The notes: a model not told the origin generated them from the sequence alone. A stretch of 11,807 bases of DNA from JBKJUK01 sp046590705 (GCA_046590705.1 JBKJUK010000174.1:1-11807), one strand, 5' to 3'; numbered from the stretch's first letter, positions 1-7,579 are shown. Numbers and translations are program-made.

Positions 1-104
1 AGGGCTGCGTTTGGAATGACGTGCGCGACCCTTGCTCGTAGATTCCTCAGTCGCAGCTCTCTCTGCGTTGGATACCGAGCACGGCGCGCTCCTTCGGAAT
101 GACG
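1..104. repeat. Partial copies of the ATTCC/GAGGAATC palindromic element
   Basis: The left edge holds right-half fragments of the palindromic element seen more completely at 7348-7524 and 8667-8843. GGAATGAC occurs at 13-20 and again at 97-104, and GTAGATTCCTC at 38-48. The stretch around 37-56 matches the reverse complement of about 20 bases of the copy near 11259-11278. The first GGAATGAC may end another copy that begins outside the window. No gene is visible before the stop codon of the hydrolase at 129. Confidence 0.55.
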
Positions 105-128
105 GCCGAACTGCCCGCACTGATCACC

Positions 129-2018
129 TCAACGTCGTGGCCTCTTCCTTCCAGCACCCGGCGGCGTAACCACCGGTGGCGCCAACGCCACGAAGGCAAC
201 CGGCATGTCGTGGTCGGACAGCCTTTCCGGTCGATTGGGATCGCTGCGAAAAACTTCGGGGAAGTCGGCATTGCTCCGCGCGAACTCCAACCTTGCCACG
301 ATGTTGGATGTGACCAGGATGTGATCCAGAGCCTGCGCGTTCCCGTTGAATACGAACGAATATCTCTGAAACCCGGGAGTGGTCTCAATCAGATTTCTGA
401 GATCCGGATTGACGATGTCCTCGCCACCAAGCAGAGTCTCTGACGCGGAAGCCGGCTGTCCTCGGATCATGCCGACAACATCGACGTAGCCGTCGTTGAA
501 CTGGAAGGCGTTGAGATCACCGAGCGAGACGATGCGTTCATCGGGATTCGCACTCTGCCTGGCCTGAATCAAACGCGCTAAAAACTCCGCCTGTGCTCGC
601 CGCTTCGCTCGTACGCGCGGACCGTCTTTCTCATCTTCGACGCCGATCAACGAACGCAGGTGATTGGTGATGACCGTGACCGGATACTCAGCGCTGGCCA
701 GCCGCACCGTCGCACGCAGCAACAGCGGAGGACGGTCATTCAACCGCTCGTTTTGACCGTTGGCAGGATTGACGAAAACCGTGTCCTTCCCCTCCTGCAC
801 AACGCTGCTCACGCTCACACGCGAGGTCTTGACGAGGAAACCGACCTCAATCGAACCGGCATCATTTCCTTTCTCGACGAACCCAGCGTAGCGAGGATCG
901 CTGCCACCAGCGGCCAGGGCGTCACGCCCGACTTTCTCGGCCAGGGCCCTCAGTACCTCGATATTCTCAACTTCCTGCAGACCGATGATGTCCGGCGTGC
1001 CGAGAACGTTGCGAATCACCAGCGACGCTTTGTTCAAGCGGTTCGCGAACGCTTCAGCCGTGAGCACCACGTCGCCCGACCCAGCCGCTGCGTCATAGAA
1101 CCGCTCCATGTTGAACGAAGCCACGGTGAACTCATCCGCGGCAGCGCGCGAAACCGCCAGCGCCGACATCGGTGGCGACGCGGCCTGCAGCGTCATGTCA
1201 GGCAGTATCGTGTAAGTTCTGGACGAGTAGTCGACCACTCCCACTACATTTTCGATTCGCTGGCCGGTAGTTACATCAAGTGGGGTGGTACCGCGAATGG
1301 CATCACTATCGACTCGGATCCGCTCAGGATTCCCGTCGAAGCGCGGAATGCAGCAGGGCGGAGAGGGAAGCGTGGTCGGTGCCTCGATTCCCGGCTCTCG
1401 AAACGGTCTGGCGGTTCCAGCGATAACCGCGTAGAAGAGACCACTGGAGGTCGACGAGGCACTCTTCTCGTTCTTGAAGCCTTCGGTCGGTGCGACAGAG
1501 ATCATTGCGCCGACCTTCACTCTCATTCCCTCGAAACGTTCGAGTTGTTCGAATCCACCAGAAGCAAGCAGATCCGACGCAGAGATCACTGACGGCGAGG
1601 GAACCGGGTTCCCGGACGAGACGATGTTCACCACCGCAGGCGCGCTGATTTCAGTCAGCGTCGGCGATGCCGGATCACTGGAAGGCCGAAACTCGACGAC
1701 GTTCCCCGTCACGGTCACCAGGTCGCCCGGATTCACGCCAAAAACGCGGCTCCCAGTGAAGATCAACAATCCCTCGGAAGTCGACGGATCGCTGTCAACG
1801 CTTCCGTCTCTTTCCTGAATAAAGAACCCGCCGCTGGTGGTCGACGCTTTCACTGCAGTGACGATTCCACTGGTACTGACCGTACGACCGGCCAGTGGAG
1901 AGATCGAAGCGTTGCCCTGGATGTCGCGGATGAGGACTGCGCTGGACTGGGATGCCGCGGTACCTGCGGTGAGAACAAAGACGAGGAGAAGATTCAGGTA
2001 GGCGGTGCGACGGATCAT
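129..2018 (-). CDS. Secreted endonuclease/exonuclease/phosphatase-family protein
   Basis: A 629-residue protein whose C-terminal half (about 296-612) is an endonuclease/exonuclease/phosphatase (DNase I-like) domain. The metal and catalytic motifs are visible: SFNMERF (N303), GLQEVEN (E349), TNHLRS (N452/H453), GDLNAF (D501, N503), LDH (D565/H566) and SDHDMP (D602/H603). Residues 1-22 are a signal peptide (basic MIRR, then a hydrophobic run ending near TAGTAAS), so it probably acts outside the cytoplasm. Residues 30-280 form a beta-rich N-terminal region like those of large extracellular nucleases of the ExeM/NucH type. I chose the start at 2018 because it begins the signal peptide; an upstream in-frame ATG at 2156 would translate a tandem repeat. 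No clear ribosome site is seen. The tail is proline-rich and basic (RKRPRR) with no sorting signal. Substrate (DNA, RNA or a phosphoester) cannot be told from sequence. Divergent from the DUF2339 gene. Confidence 0.9.
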   Translation of the reverse strand: MIRRTAYLNLLLVFVLTAGTAASQSSAVLIRDIQGNASISPLAGRTVSTSGIVTAVKASTTSGGFFIQERDGSVDSDPSTSEGLLIFTGSRVFGVNPGDLVTVTGNVVEFRPSSDPASPTLTEISAPAVVNIVSSGNPVPSPSVISASDLLASGGFEQLERFEGMRVKVGAMISVAPTEGFKNEKSASSTSSGLFYAVIAGTARPFREPGIEAPTTLPSPPCCIPRFDGNPERIRVDSDAIRGTTPLDVTTGQRIENVVGVVDYSSRTYTILPDMTLQAASPPMSALAVSRAAADEFTVASFNMERFYDAAAGSGDVVLTAEAFANRLNKASLVIRNVLGTPDIIGLQEVENIEVLRALAEKVGRDALAAGGSDPRYAGFVEKGNDAGSIEVGFLVKTSRVSVSSVVQEGKDTVFVNPANGQNERLNDRPPLLLRATVRLASAEYPVTVITNHLRSLIGVEDEKDGPRVRAKRRAQAEFLARLIQARQSANPDERIVSLGDLNAFQFNDGYVDVVGMIRGQPASASETLLGGEDIVNPDLRNLIETTPGFQRYSFVFNGNAQALDHILVTSNIVARLEFARSNADFPEVFRSDPNRPERLSDHDMPVAFVALAPPVVTPPGAGRKRPRR

Positions 2019-2083
2019 GGGCGTTCCCGGGAAAGTTGAAGTTATGAAGATTGTAGGTGATCCGGCGCTAGGTGTCGTCGTCT

Positions 2084-2118
2084 CTCCATTCTCCATTCTC
2101 CATTCTCCATTCTCCATC
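2084..2118. repeat. Heptanucleotide tandem repeat (CTCCATT, about 5 copies)
   Basis: CTCCATT occurs four times exactly in a row (2084-2111), followed by a fifth copy with one change (CTCCATC, 2112-2118). It fills the space between the divergent starts at 2018 and 2130. Read on the minus strand it would encode MENGEWRMENGE in an extended but unlikely N-terminus of the hydrolase. A unit length not divisible by three means copy-number change would alter spacing or frame. Confidence 0.9.
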
Positions 2119-2129
2119 TGCCTTAACAT

Positions 2130-3956
2130 ATGCACATGCGCGAAGAAGAGCTGCACCGGCGTTTGTCTTTAATCGAGCATCGCCTCAGCTCTATCGAACA
2201 GTACCTCGGCGCCCCGAAAGGACCCGACCAAACAGCCGTCTCACCTGACGTTGTGCTGCAGTCGCCTTCTGCGACCGGCACCGTATCACCGGAAGACCTA
2301 CCTGTGCTACCCGCGAACGCCAGGGCTGCGGACGCGCTGCTGCGCGTCCCTACCCTGGTCGACGATCCCACCACGCCACCTGCTTCTCACACTCAGCCAC
2401 CCAGGGCGCCAGCGCGCGACTGGGAGAATCGCATCGGTGCGGACTGGCTGAACCGGATTGGCATCGCTGCAGTTCTCATCGGCTGTGCATACTTTCTCAA
2501 GTACGCGTTCGAGAACCGCTGGATCGGGCCCGCTGGTCGCGTGGCCCTTGGACTTTTCACCGGCCTGGCCATCCTGGTCTGGGCTGAACGCCTCCTTCGA
2601 CGCGGGCACCGCACCTTCTCCTGTTCCATGGTGGTTCTCAGCGTCGGGATCCTTTATCTCAGCATCTGGGCGTCATCGCAGATGTATCAGCTCGTTCCAG
2701 TCGGTGTGGCCTTCGGAGGAATGCTCTTGGTCACGGCGATGCTCACCGCTTTTTCGCTTCGGCACCGAGCGGAGTTCATCGCGGCGCTGGCTCTTACCAG
2801 CGGTTTCCTCACACCTGTGCTGCTTTCAACGCACGCAAATCAGGCGCTGGAGCTGTTCAGCTATATCGCGCTGCTCGATCTGGCGGCGCTGGTCCTGCTC
2901 TTTCTACATCCCTGGTACCGCCTCCTGATTGTCAGCTTCATAGGCTCAGCATCTCTCTTCACTGCATGGTACGGAGCCTGGTACGGAGTGGAGCAACGCG
3001 GCCTGGCCACCATTGCTGCGACGCTTTTCTTCCTCATCTTCGCGGCAGTTCCTTTCATCAGAAGCCGCAGCCGTGTAGAGCGACGCGCCATTCCGCGCTT
3101 TCTCGGAGTGGTGCTGATGACCAACGCTGCCTGGTTCTTCACCGCGCAACTCCTTGCGATGTACAAGGACGATTCATCACGCGCGATACTGGCGTTGCTT
3201 CTCGCCGCCTTTCATCTACTGGTGGCATCGCTGCTCGCAAAGCTTTCCACTGCAGGCTGGCGTGACTTCCTGGTCCGTTTCTACGCACTGATCGGGATCG
3301 CGTTGCTGGCGGTCGCAGTTCCCTTCGAATTCAGCGGCTATATGGTCACGGTGGGCTGGTTGATCGAAGCCGCCGTTCTGCTGATGGTCGGCGCTCGCAG
3401 CGGGCGGACATACTTCGCACGCGCTGGCGGAATCATTCTGACCGCGGCTACCTGGGTTCTGCTCACGGTCGACGCCTACCCGCCCGGAATTCTGCTGCTG
3501 AACATCAGTGTGGCAGTCCATCTGTTTGCGGCGGCCATCTTCGCGGTCATAGCCTGGCAGCAGCGTCGTGTCAGAGAGGCGCTCTACAAGTTTTCGGTCA
3601 TCATGGTTGCCACGATCTGTCTGGTCGCGGCTACGCGCGAGGTGACGGCGTGGTTCGCACTGCACATGCCTGACGCCAACGTAGCGAAGGAATTCACGTA
3701 CTCGGCAGTGTGGATGACATTCGCGGCGTTCATGATGATTCTCGGCTTCATCCGAGAAGCGCCGTTCATCCGAAAGATCGCCCTGGCAATTCTCGGATTC
3801 ACCATCGTCAAAGTCTTCCTTTTCGACCTGTCCGCGCTCGACCGCGGATACCGGATCATCAGCTTCATCGTTCTGGGCGTGCTGCTGCTGGCCATTTCAT
3901 TCGTTTATCAGAAGCGCGCCGGGGCTGATGGAAGCAGGGCGTCGCCGCAACCGTGA
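2130..3956 (+). CDS. DUF2339 multi-pass membrane protein
   Basis: A 608-residue predicted inner-membrane protein. Residues 1-28 look like a short charged amphipathic or coiled segment (EEELHRRLSLIEHRLSSIEQ). Residues 30-96 are a proline-rich, low-complexity cytoplasmic linker. From about residue 98 comes the family signature WENRIGADWLNRIGI leading into the first membrane helix (GCAYFLKYAFENRWIGP), followed by a long series of hydrophobic helices, well over ten, to the C-terminus. This is the usual plan of DUF2339, whose function is unknown, so none is assigned. It is at the short end of the family. ATG at 2130 is used, but a second ATG at 2136 is equally possible, and no ribosome-binding site precedes either. 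The gene is divergent from the hydrolase, convergent with the transposase, and ends 13 bp before a REP pair. Confidence 0.88.
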   Translation: MHMREEELHRRLSLIEHRLSSIEQYLGAPKGPDQTAVSPDVVLQSPSATGTVSPEDLPVLPANARAADALLRVPTLVDDPTTPPASHTQPPRAPARDWENRIGADWLNRIGIAAVLIGCAYFLKYAFENRWIGPAGRVALGLFTGLAILVWAERLLRRGHRTFSCSMVVLSVGILYLSIWASSQMYQLVPVGVAFGGMLLVTAMLTAFSLRHRAEFIAALALTSGFLTPVLLSTHANQALELFSYIALLDLAALVLLFLHPWYRLLIVSFIGSASLFTAWYGAWYGVEQRGLATIAATLFFLIFAAVPFIRSRSRVERRAIPRFLGVVLMTNAAWFFTAQLLAMYKDDSSRAILALLLAAFHLLVASLLAKLSTAGWRDFLVRFYALIGIALLAVAVPFEFSGYMVTVGWLIEAAVLLMVGARSGRTYFARAGGIILTAATWVLLTVDAYPPGILLLNISVAVHLFAAAIFAVIAWQQRRVREALYKFSVIMVATICLVAATREVTAWFALHMPDANVAKEFTYSAVWMTFAAFMMILGFIREAPFIRKIALAILGFTIVKVFLFDLSALDRGYRIISFIVLGVLLLAISFVYQKRAGADGSRASPQP

Positions 3957-3969
3957 AAAACGGCCCAGG

Positions 3970-4054
3970 GAGCGGGCGAGCGCAGCTCGCCCCTACCAAC
4001 ATCACTAGTCCTGCGCTTACTCGCGGCGTAGGGGCGCGTTGCGCGCGCCCGCTC
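3970..4054. repeat. Inverted pair of REP sequences (BIME-like), RAYT left flank
   Basis: Two REP units in opposite orientation. Unit 1 (3970-3996, read on the minus strand) is GTAG followed by an 8-bp perfect stem GGGCGAGC/GCTCGCCC with a TGC loop, then GCTC. Unit 2 (4028-4054, plus strand) is GTAG followed by GGGCGCG/CGCGCCC and GCTC. The outer nine and inner nine bases of the pair are exact reverse complements. A GTAG beside a GC-rich hairpin is the hallmark of REPs recognised by RAYT transposases. The pair lies between the convergent DUF2339 and transposase stop codons and could also act as a bidirectional transcription end. Confidence 0.9.
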
Positions 4055-4066
4055 TCTCGGCCTCTT

Positions 4067-4561
4067 TCAGGTCGCAGAAAAGTATCGGTCCTCGGACCAG
4101 CGGCGGGGGTTGTCCGCGATGTACTTTCGAATCGTTTCTAGTTCGCGCGAACTTCGCACGACATGCTCATGAAAGCTACGTTGCCACACCGGCGAATCGA
4201 AGTGCAGAACTCTCTTTGCTTTCGAGGACACGCCCGCTTTGAACCCGGCGATGACAGACGCGAGTGATCCGGCGGGTAGCGATCCCTCCTTGTTTTTCGG
4301 GATAAACAATAGCGCGTGAAAGTGATTGGGCATGATCACGAAATCTCCGAGGATGATTCCGGGATGAAGGACACCAGAGCGAATCCACTCCTCGGAAATC
4401 AACGCGCCGAGCGAAGTCAGAATACTTTGTTCGTCTGCGATCTGGCCGAAGACCATTCGCTTTTCATGAGCACAGAGAGTAACGAAGTAGTTGCGGTCAT
4501 CGGCGTAGTCGAACGATAGTCGCACTGAGCGGCGCACTGGCTTTCCGCTGCTGCTGATCAT
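4067..4561 (-). CDS. REP-associated tyrosine transposase (RAYT, Y1/IS200-like)
   Basis: A 164-residue Y1 transposase of the REP-associated (TnpA-REP) group. It carries the HUH metal motif in MPNHFHALLFI (H80 and H82) and the helix with the single nucleophilic tyrosine in RKYIADNPRRW (Y147), preceded by VWQRSFHEHVV, all typical of RAYTs. Proteins of this group cut single-stranded REP DNA near its GTAG and are thought to spread or maintain REPs; they are usually single copy and domesticated. The start at 4561 is preferred over one 12 codons upstream because a GAGGGAGA ribosome site lies 8 nt before it. Motifs and length are intact, so it is probably functional. REP units with GTAG lie on both sides (3970-4054 and 4602-4676), which makes the block a REPtron-like unit. 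The upstream region is shared with the divergent potassium channel gene. Confidence 0.93.
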   Translation of the reverse strand: MISSSGKPVRRSVRLSFDYADDRNYFVTLCAHEKRMVFGQIADEQSILTSLGALISEEWIRSGVLHPGIILGDFVIMPNHFHALLFIPKNKEGSLPAGSLASVIAGFKAGVSSKAKRVLHFDSPVWQRSFHEHVVRSSRELETIRKYIADNPRRWSEDRYFSAT

Positions 4562-4601
4562 GATCAAAGTCTCCCTCGGATTCGCGGCAAAGTCCACGAG
4601 A

Positions 4602-4710
4602 GAGCGGGCGAGCGCAACTCACCCCTACCAGCATCACCCCAGTAGAAACGCGATTCGTTCAGTTGCTCGCCCCTACACCATCAAACCAACGGATGCTATC
4701 GTGCCCCTAC
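4602..4710. repeat. REP unit and partial REPs, RAYT right flank
   Basis: A full REP-like unit at 4602-4628 (minus orientation) has the same 27-bp layout as the left-flank unit 3970-3996 but an imperfect stem (GGGTGAGT against GCTCGCCC). Both are followed by a shared ACCARCATCAC stretch. Half units, GTAGGGGCGAGC on the minus strand at 4665-4676 and a weaker GTAGGGGCAC at 4701-4710, follow in the same direction. They occupy the presumed promoter region of the channel gene. Confidence 0.82.
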
Positions 4711-4712
4711 CT

Positions 4713-5693
4713 ATGAAGACCGCGTCCCCAACGCTCGACCCCTCCCCCGAATCGCCCGACTCGCAGCCGCTCAGGGCCGACGAACGCGACCTCGGATTTG
4801 GCCCGGTCGTCGCCCGCGACACGCGACGCAGGCTGCTCAACCGCGATGGCTCGTTCAACGTTCGAAGGGAAGGGCAGGCATTTTCGATCTATCACTTCCT
4901 GCTCACCGTGTCCTGGCCGCGATTTCTCCTGTTCGTGACAGGTTCCTACGTCGCAATGAATCTGCTCTTCGCCGCCCTGTACTACGCATGCGGACCGGGA
5001 GCCCTGGTCAGCAGCCATACCTCCGCAAGCAATGGTCGTTTTGCAGATGCGTTTTTCTTCAGCGTTCACACGCTGGCAACAATCGGCTACGGCAGTATCA
5101 GCCCCGGAAATCTGGCCTCCAACCTCGTGGTCACCGTAGAATCGCTGCTCGGTCTGCTCCTCTTCGCGCTCGCGGCCGGCGTTGTTTTCGCACGTTTCGC
5201 CAGACCGACCGCGCAGATTGTCTTCAGCGACCGCGCCCTGATCTCGCCTTATCAGAACGGTGGCCGTGCGCTGATGTTCCGCATCGCCAACAGCCGAAGC
5301 AATCAGCTGATGAATCTCGAGGCCAGGGTTCTTCTTAGTCGCTTCAGCGATCCCGTTGCCCGAACCGATCGGGAGTTCCTCGCGCTGGATCTCGAGCGCG
5401 AAAGGGTCGTATTTTTCCCACTCACATGGACCGTGGTGCATCCGATCAACGAAATCAGTCCTCTTTTCGGAGCTAGCGAAGAGTCGCTGCGAGCATCGGA
5501 TCTCGAGATCCTCATCCTTCTATCAGGCACCGACGAGACCTTCGCGCAGACCGTTCACGCACGCTCGTCATACAAATGGAATGAAGTCGTATTCGGTGCG
5601 AAGTTCCGCAGCATGTTCGAGCCGATCAGCGGAGACGACGAGATCAGCGTTGATATCCGCCAGCTCGACGACTTTGACCAAGTGACGTTCTAG
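4713..5693 (+). CDS. Inward-rectifier K+ channel (KirBac family)
   Basis: A 326-residue bacterial inward-rectifier potassium channel. In order: a proline-rich N-terminus (1-40); the slide-helix region with the characteristic NRDGSFNVRR (43-52); YHFLLTVSWPRF leading into TM1 (about 69-93); a pore helix and the selectivity filter TIGYG (123-127) within HTLATIGYGSISPGN; TM2 (about 133-160); and the cytoplasmic immunoglobulin-like IRK domain (about 165-326), opening with the family motif FARPTAQIVFS and including ALMFRIANSRSNQ. The filter predicts K+ selectivity and the protein should form a tetramer in the inner membrane. Start at ATG 4713 fits the usual length; the reading frame is open back to 4560, but that would translate REP DNA. 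No good ribosome site is seen. REP remnants lie directly upstream, and the csbD-like gene follows by 89 bp. Confidence 0.94.
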   Translation: MKTASPTLDPSPESPDSQPLRADERDLGFGPVVARDTRRRLLNRDGSFNVRREGQAFSIYHFLLTVSWPRFLLFVTGSYVAMNLLFAALYYACGPGALVSSHTSASNGRFADAFFFSVHTLATIGYGSISPGNLASNLVVTVESLLGLLLFALAAGVVFARFARPTAQIVFSDRALISPYQNGGRALMFRIANSRSNQLMNLEARVLLSRFSDPVARTDREFLALDLERERVVFFPLTWTVVHPINEISPLFGASEESLRASDLEILILLSGTDETFAQTVHARSSYKWNEVVFGAKFRSMFEPISGDDEISVDIRQLDDFDQVTF

Positions 5694-5770
5694 CCGGATC
5701 CGTGGCGCAACCCACTCCCACGGCATCGCGTTTGCTTCATCAAAATAAGACGGACATCAACGCCCGTTAC

Positions 5771-5779
5771 ACAGGAGAC
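5771..5779 (+). promoter_or_regulatory. Ribosome-binding site of the csbD-like gene
   Basis: ACAGGAGAC ends 3 nt before the ATG at 5783, with AGGAG at 5773-5777. It decides the start in favour of 5783 over an in-frame upstream extension to 5702. Confidence 0.8.
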
Positions 5780-5782
5780 TCA

Positions 5783-5992
5783 ATGCCAAACCGTGATGAA
5801 GTAAAAGGAAAGATCGATCAGGCAGCAGGAACCGTGAAAGAGCACGTCGGCCGTGCAACAGGCGACGGCGATCTCGAAGCAAGAGGCGCAGCGCAGAAAG
5901 CTGGCGGCGATATTCGCGAGGGATTTGGTGAAGCGAAGCGCAAGGTCGGAGAAGTCGTCAAGGATATCGGCGACAGCATTAAGAAGAGCTGA
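5783..5992 (+). CDS. CsbD-like stress-response protein
   Basis: A 69-residue, highly charged, Lys/Glu/Gly/Ala-rich protein matching the CsbD family throughout: it opens with DEVKGKIDQAAGTVKEHVGRATGD (given here only as its family-typical head, residues 5-28), followed by GDLEARGAAQKAGGDIREG and a KVGEVVKDIGDSIKK tail. Members are small soluble, helical or disordered proteins induced by general, osmotic or alkaline stress; their biochemical activity is not known. Length is normal for the family. It has a good ribosome site and lies 89 bp after the potassium channel gene on the same strand, so co-transcription is possible. A hairpin terminator follows 18 bp after the stop codon. No promoter can be assigned with confidence. 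Confidence 0.9.
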   Translation: MPNRDEVKGKIDQAAGTVKEHVGRATGDGDLEARGAAQKAGGDIREGFGEAKRKVGEVVKDIGDSIKKS

Positions 5993-6010
5993 ATGATACG
6001 GGTGTTTTAG

Positions 6011-6047
6011 AAATGGCCGGGGGCCGGGGGCCTTCGGCCATTTTCGT
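6011..6047 (+). terminator. Probable intrinsic terminator after the csbD-like gene
   Basis: AAATGGCCG (6011-6019) pairs with CGGCCATTT (6035-6043) as a 9-bp stem around a GC-rich loop, with a short T-rich tail (TTTTCGTT). The stem includes a copy of the GGCCGGGGGCC repeat. The tail is weak, so the call is moderate. Confidence 0.55.
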
Positions 6048-6100
6048 TCGATGAACCAGCTGCACCGTCGAGCCTCATGCCTTTCGGCGCCTGTCCCTCA

Positions 6101-6206
6101 CGCGCCGGAGGCGCGCATCGAGGGTAGCCGGTGGTAGGCGCGAAGCGCGCAGCCACCGGAACGTGACCCCGTTCAAATCAGCATGCGCCCCGGCAGGGGC
6201 GCCAGG
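6101..6206. repeat. Composite palindrome cluster with GTAG-stem module
   Basis: Three palindromes in a row in the convergent gap between the csbD-like and radical SAM genes. First CGCGCC-GGA-GGCGCG (6101-6115) followed by CATCG. Then GTAG (6124-6127) directly followed by CCGGTGG (6128-6134), which pairs with CCACCGG (6153-6159) around an inner GCGC-GAA-GCGC hairpin that carries its own GTAG. Last GCGCCCC-GGCA-GGGGCGC (6185-6202). The order of a GGA-loop palindrome, CATCG, GTAG and a stem ending in GAA is the same as at 11479-11532, although the stem sequences differ. Confidence 0.75.
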
Positions 6207-6222
6207 CCTCCTCGCGACCCTA

Positions 6223-7302
6223 TCAGTTTGCGGCAGCTGGATTTTCTCTACCGCTACCGGCTAACATTCCGCATCCACCGTTCACGTCCTGGCCGCCGCT
6301 ATATCTTCGTGCTACGGGCATTCCCAATTCTTTCCGGAGTGCATCGCGGAACCGATTCCGCTCCGCGTCGTCCGGTGGCTGATACCTGCCGGTGGCGTCG
6401 TTCACGTCGATCAGGTCGAGTTTGATGGGCAGCCCCGCGGTGAGCTCCGCCAGCTGACGCGCGTCCTGCTCGCTGGTGTTGAACCCGCGGATCAGCGTCC
6501 ATGCGAGCGTGATCCGTCGCCCTGAGGATGCGTGATAGTCGCGGACCGCTGCCATGAGTTGAGGGAGTGGCCAGGTGTGCTCGACAGGGAGCAGACCAGC
6601 CCTCGAAGCGGAATCAGCAGAGGTCAGCGAAACGACCAGACGATAACGAAGCTTCTCTTCTGTGAAGCGTCGAATCATTGGCACGACGCCCACCGTCGAA
6701 ATGGTGATGGCTTTGGCAGAAATGGCCATACCGCACGGTTCGGAGAAGATGGCCGCAGCGCGCATGACGTTGTCGTAATTCAGCATCGGCTCACCCATGC
6801 CCATGAACACCACGCCCGTGACTGGATGGGTGGAGAGTCGCTGCACCTGTACGACCTGATCGACGATCTCCCAGGTGGCCAGGTTGCGACGAAAGCCGAG
6901 GCGACCGGTCGCGCAGAAATCGCAGGCGAGAGCGCAGCCGACCTGCGAGCTCACGCAGACGACGTACTTCTCGTGGCCAGGCCGATGCACGATCGGAATT
7001 CTCACGGTCTCGAAAGGTTCCCCTCCCTCACCGCGAAAGAGCAGTCGGGTGAAGCCGTCGACGTTCGAAGTGCGCTGCTCCAACAGCTCGAGATGAGGAA
7101 CCCGCGCGGCCTCAGCGACAGATGCAAGTACACGCGGAGAGATTTCGGACATCGAGGAAGGGATTTCGCTCGCGCCGCCACGTACCACTGCAGCTTGCAG
7201 GCGGCGGGCATCCCGCTCGCGTACGCCGAGAGGTGCGAGGGCGCTGTAGAGTTCAGAAGACGTCTGATTTTTCAGCAGTAGTGGCTGGTCGTGGTGTAGC
7301 AC
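6223..7302 (-). CDS. RlmN/Cfr-family radical SAM rRNA methyltransferase-like protein
   Basis: A 359-residue member of the RlmN/Cfr radical SAM group, which adds a methyl group to an adenine carbon in 23S rRNA (and in some tRNAs). The 4Fe-4S motif is C123-x3-C127-x2-C130 in SQVGCALACDFCATG. C116 in VVCVSSQVGC aligns with E. coli RlmN C118. GFRRNLATWEI (136-146) and FMGMGEPMLNYDNV (166-179) match the family. C344 in VNGGCGMLAG sits where the methyl-carrying cysteine (E. coli C355) should be. So the catalytic set is complete. The C-terminal half is divergent: IKLDLIDVNDATGRYQPP (293-310) replaces the usual NLIPWNP-type loop, and GGCG replaces AACGQ. It may therefore be a paralogue with another target, not the housekeeping rlmN. 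The start used is GTG at 7302 with no clear ribosome site, so the first residues are uncertain. Confidence 0.85.
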   Translation of the reverse strand: MLHHDQPLLLKNQTSSELYSALAPLGVRERDARRLQAAVVRGGASEIPSSMSEISPRVLASVAEAARVPHLELLEQRTSNVDGFTRLLFRGEGGEPFETVRIPIVHRPGHEKYVVCVSSQVGCALACDFCATGRLGFRRNLATWEIVDQVVQVQRLSTHPVTGVVFMGMGEPMLNYDNVMRAAAIFSEPCGMAISAKAITISTVGVVPMIRRFTEEKLRYRLVVSLTSADSASRAGLLPVEHTWPLPQLMAAVRDYHASSGRRITLAWTLIRGFNTSEQDARQLAELTAGLPIKLDLIDVNDATGRYQPPDDAERNRFRDALRKELGMPVARRYSGGQDVNGGCGMLAGSGRENPAAAN

Positions 7303-7347
7303 GGGGTAAGTGTGTCACAGGAACAAGTGCACCGCGCTCATGGCCAC

Positions 7348-7524
7348 GTCATTCCGATGAGCGACGCCATCCCTGAGCAGGCCTGCGCCGTGTGAGGCGC
7401 GAAGAGGAATCTCCGTTCCGCGTGGCGAGGGTCGCACCGATCCACCGCGTCGGCGCGGACCGGAGATTCCTCCTCGCGTGTACGGCTTGGCGAGATCGGC
7501 GATCGCGCCGCTCGTCGGAATGAC
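7348..7524. repeat. 177-bp palindromic element, copy 1
   Basis: The ends are inverted repeats: GTCATTCCGATGAGCG (7348-7363) against CGCTCGTCGGAATGAC (7509-7524), with one mismatch. An inner pair is GAGGAATCTCCG (7404-7415) against CGGAGATTCCTC (7461-7472), flanking CCGTTCCGCG and CGCGGACCGG. It should fold as a long hairpin or cruciform. No obvious target-site duplication and no open frame of note. It fills most of the gap between the radical SAM and peptidase genes. Confidence 0.85.
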
Positions 7525-7579
7525 GCCGCGTACGTTCGGCCCGAGCGAATGTGGGGCAGATCAGCAGTTCACCCCTCGC

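Noticed and set aside
660..1592. Long plus-strand open frame of 310 codons
   Set aside because: It lies wholly opposite the motif-rich hydrolase gene and its translation is Arg/His-rich with no family motif.
2019..2156. N-terminal extension of the hydrolase to an ATG at 2156
   Set aside because: It would translate the heptanucleotide repeat and place a signal peptide internally; the start at 2018 begins a proper signal peptide.
4560..4712. Upstream extension of the potassium channel frame
   Set aside because: The extra 51 codons would translate REP sequences; the family usually begins near the chosen start.
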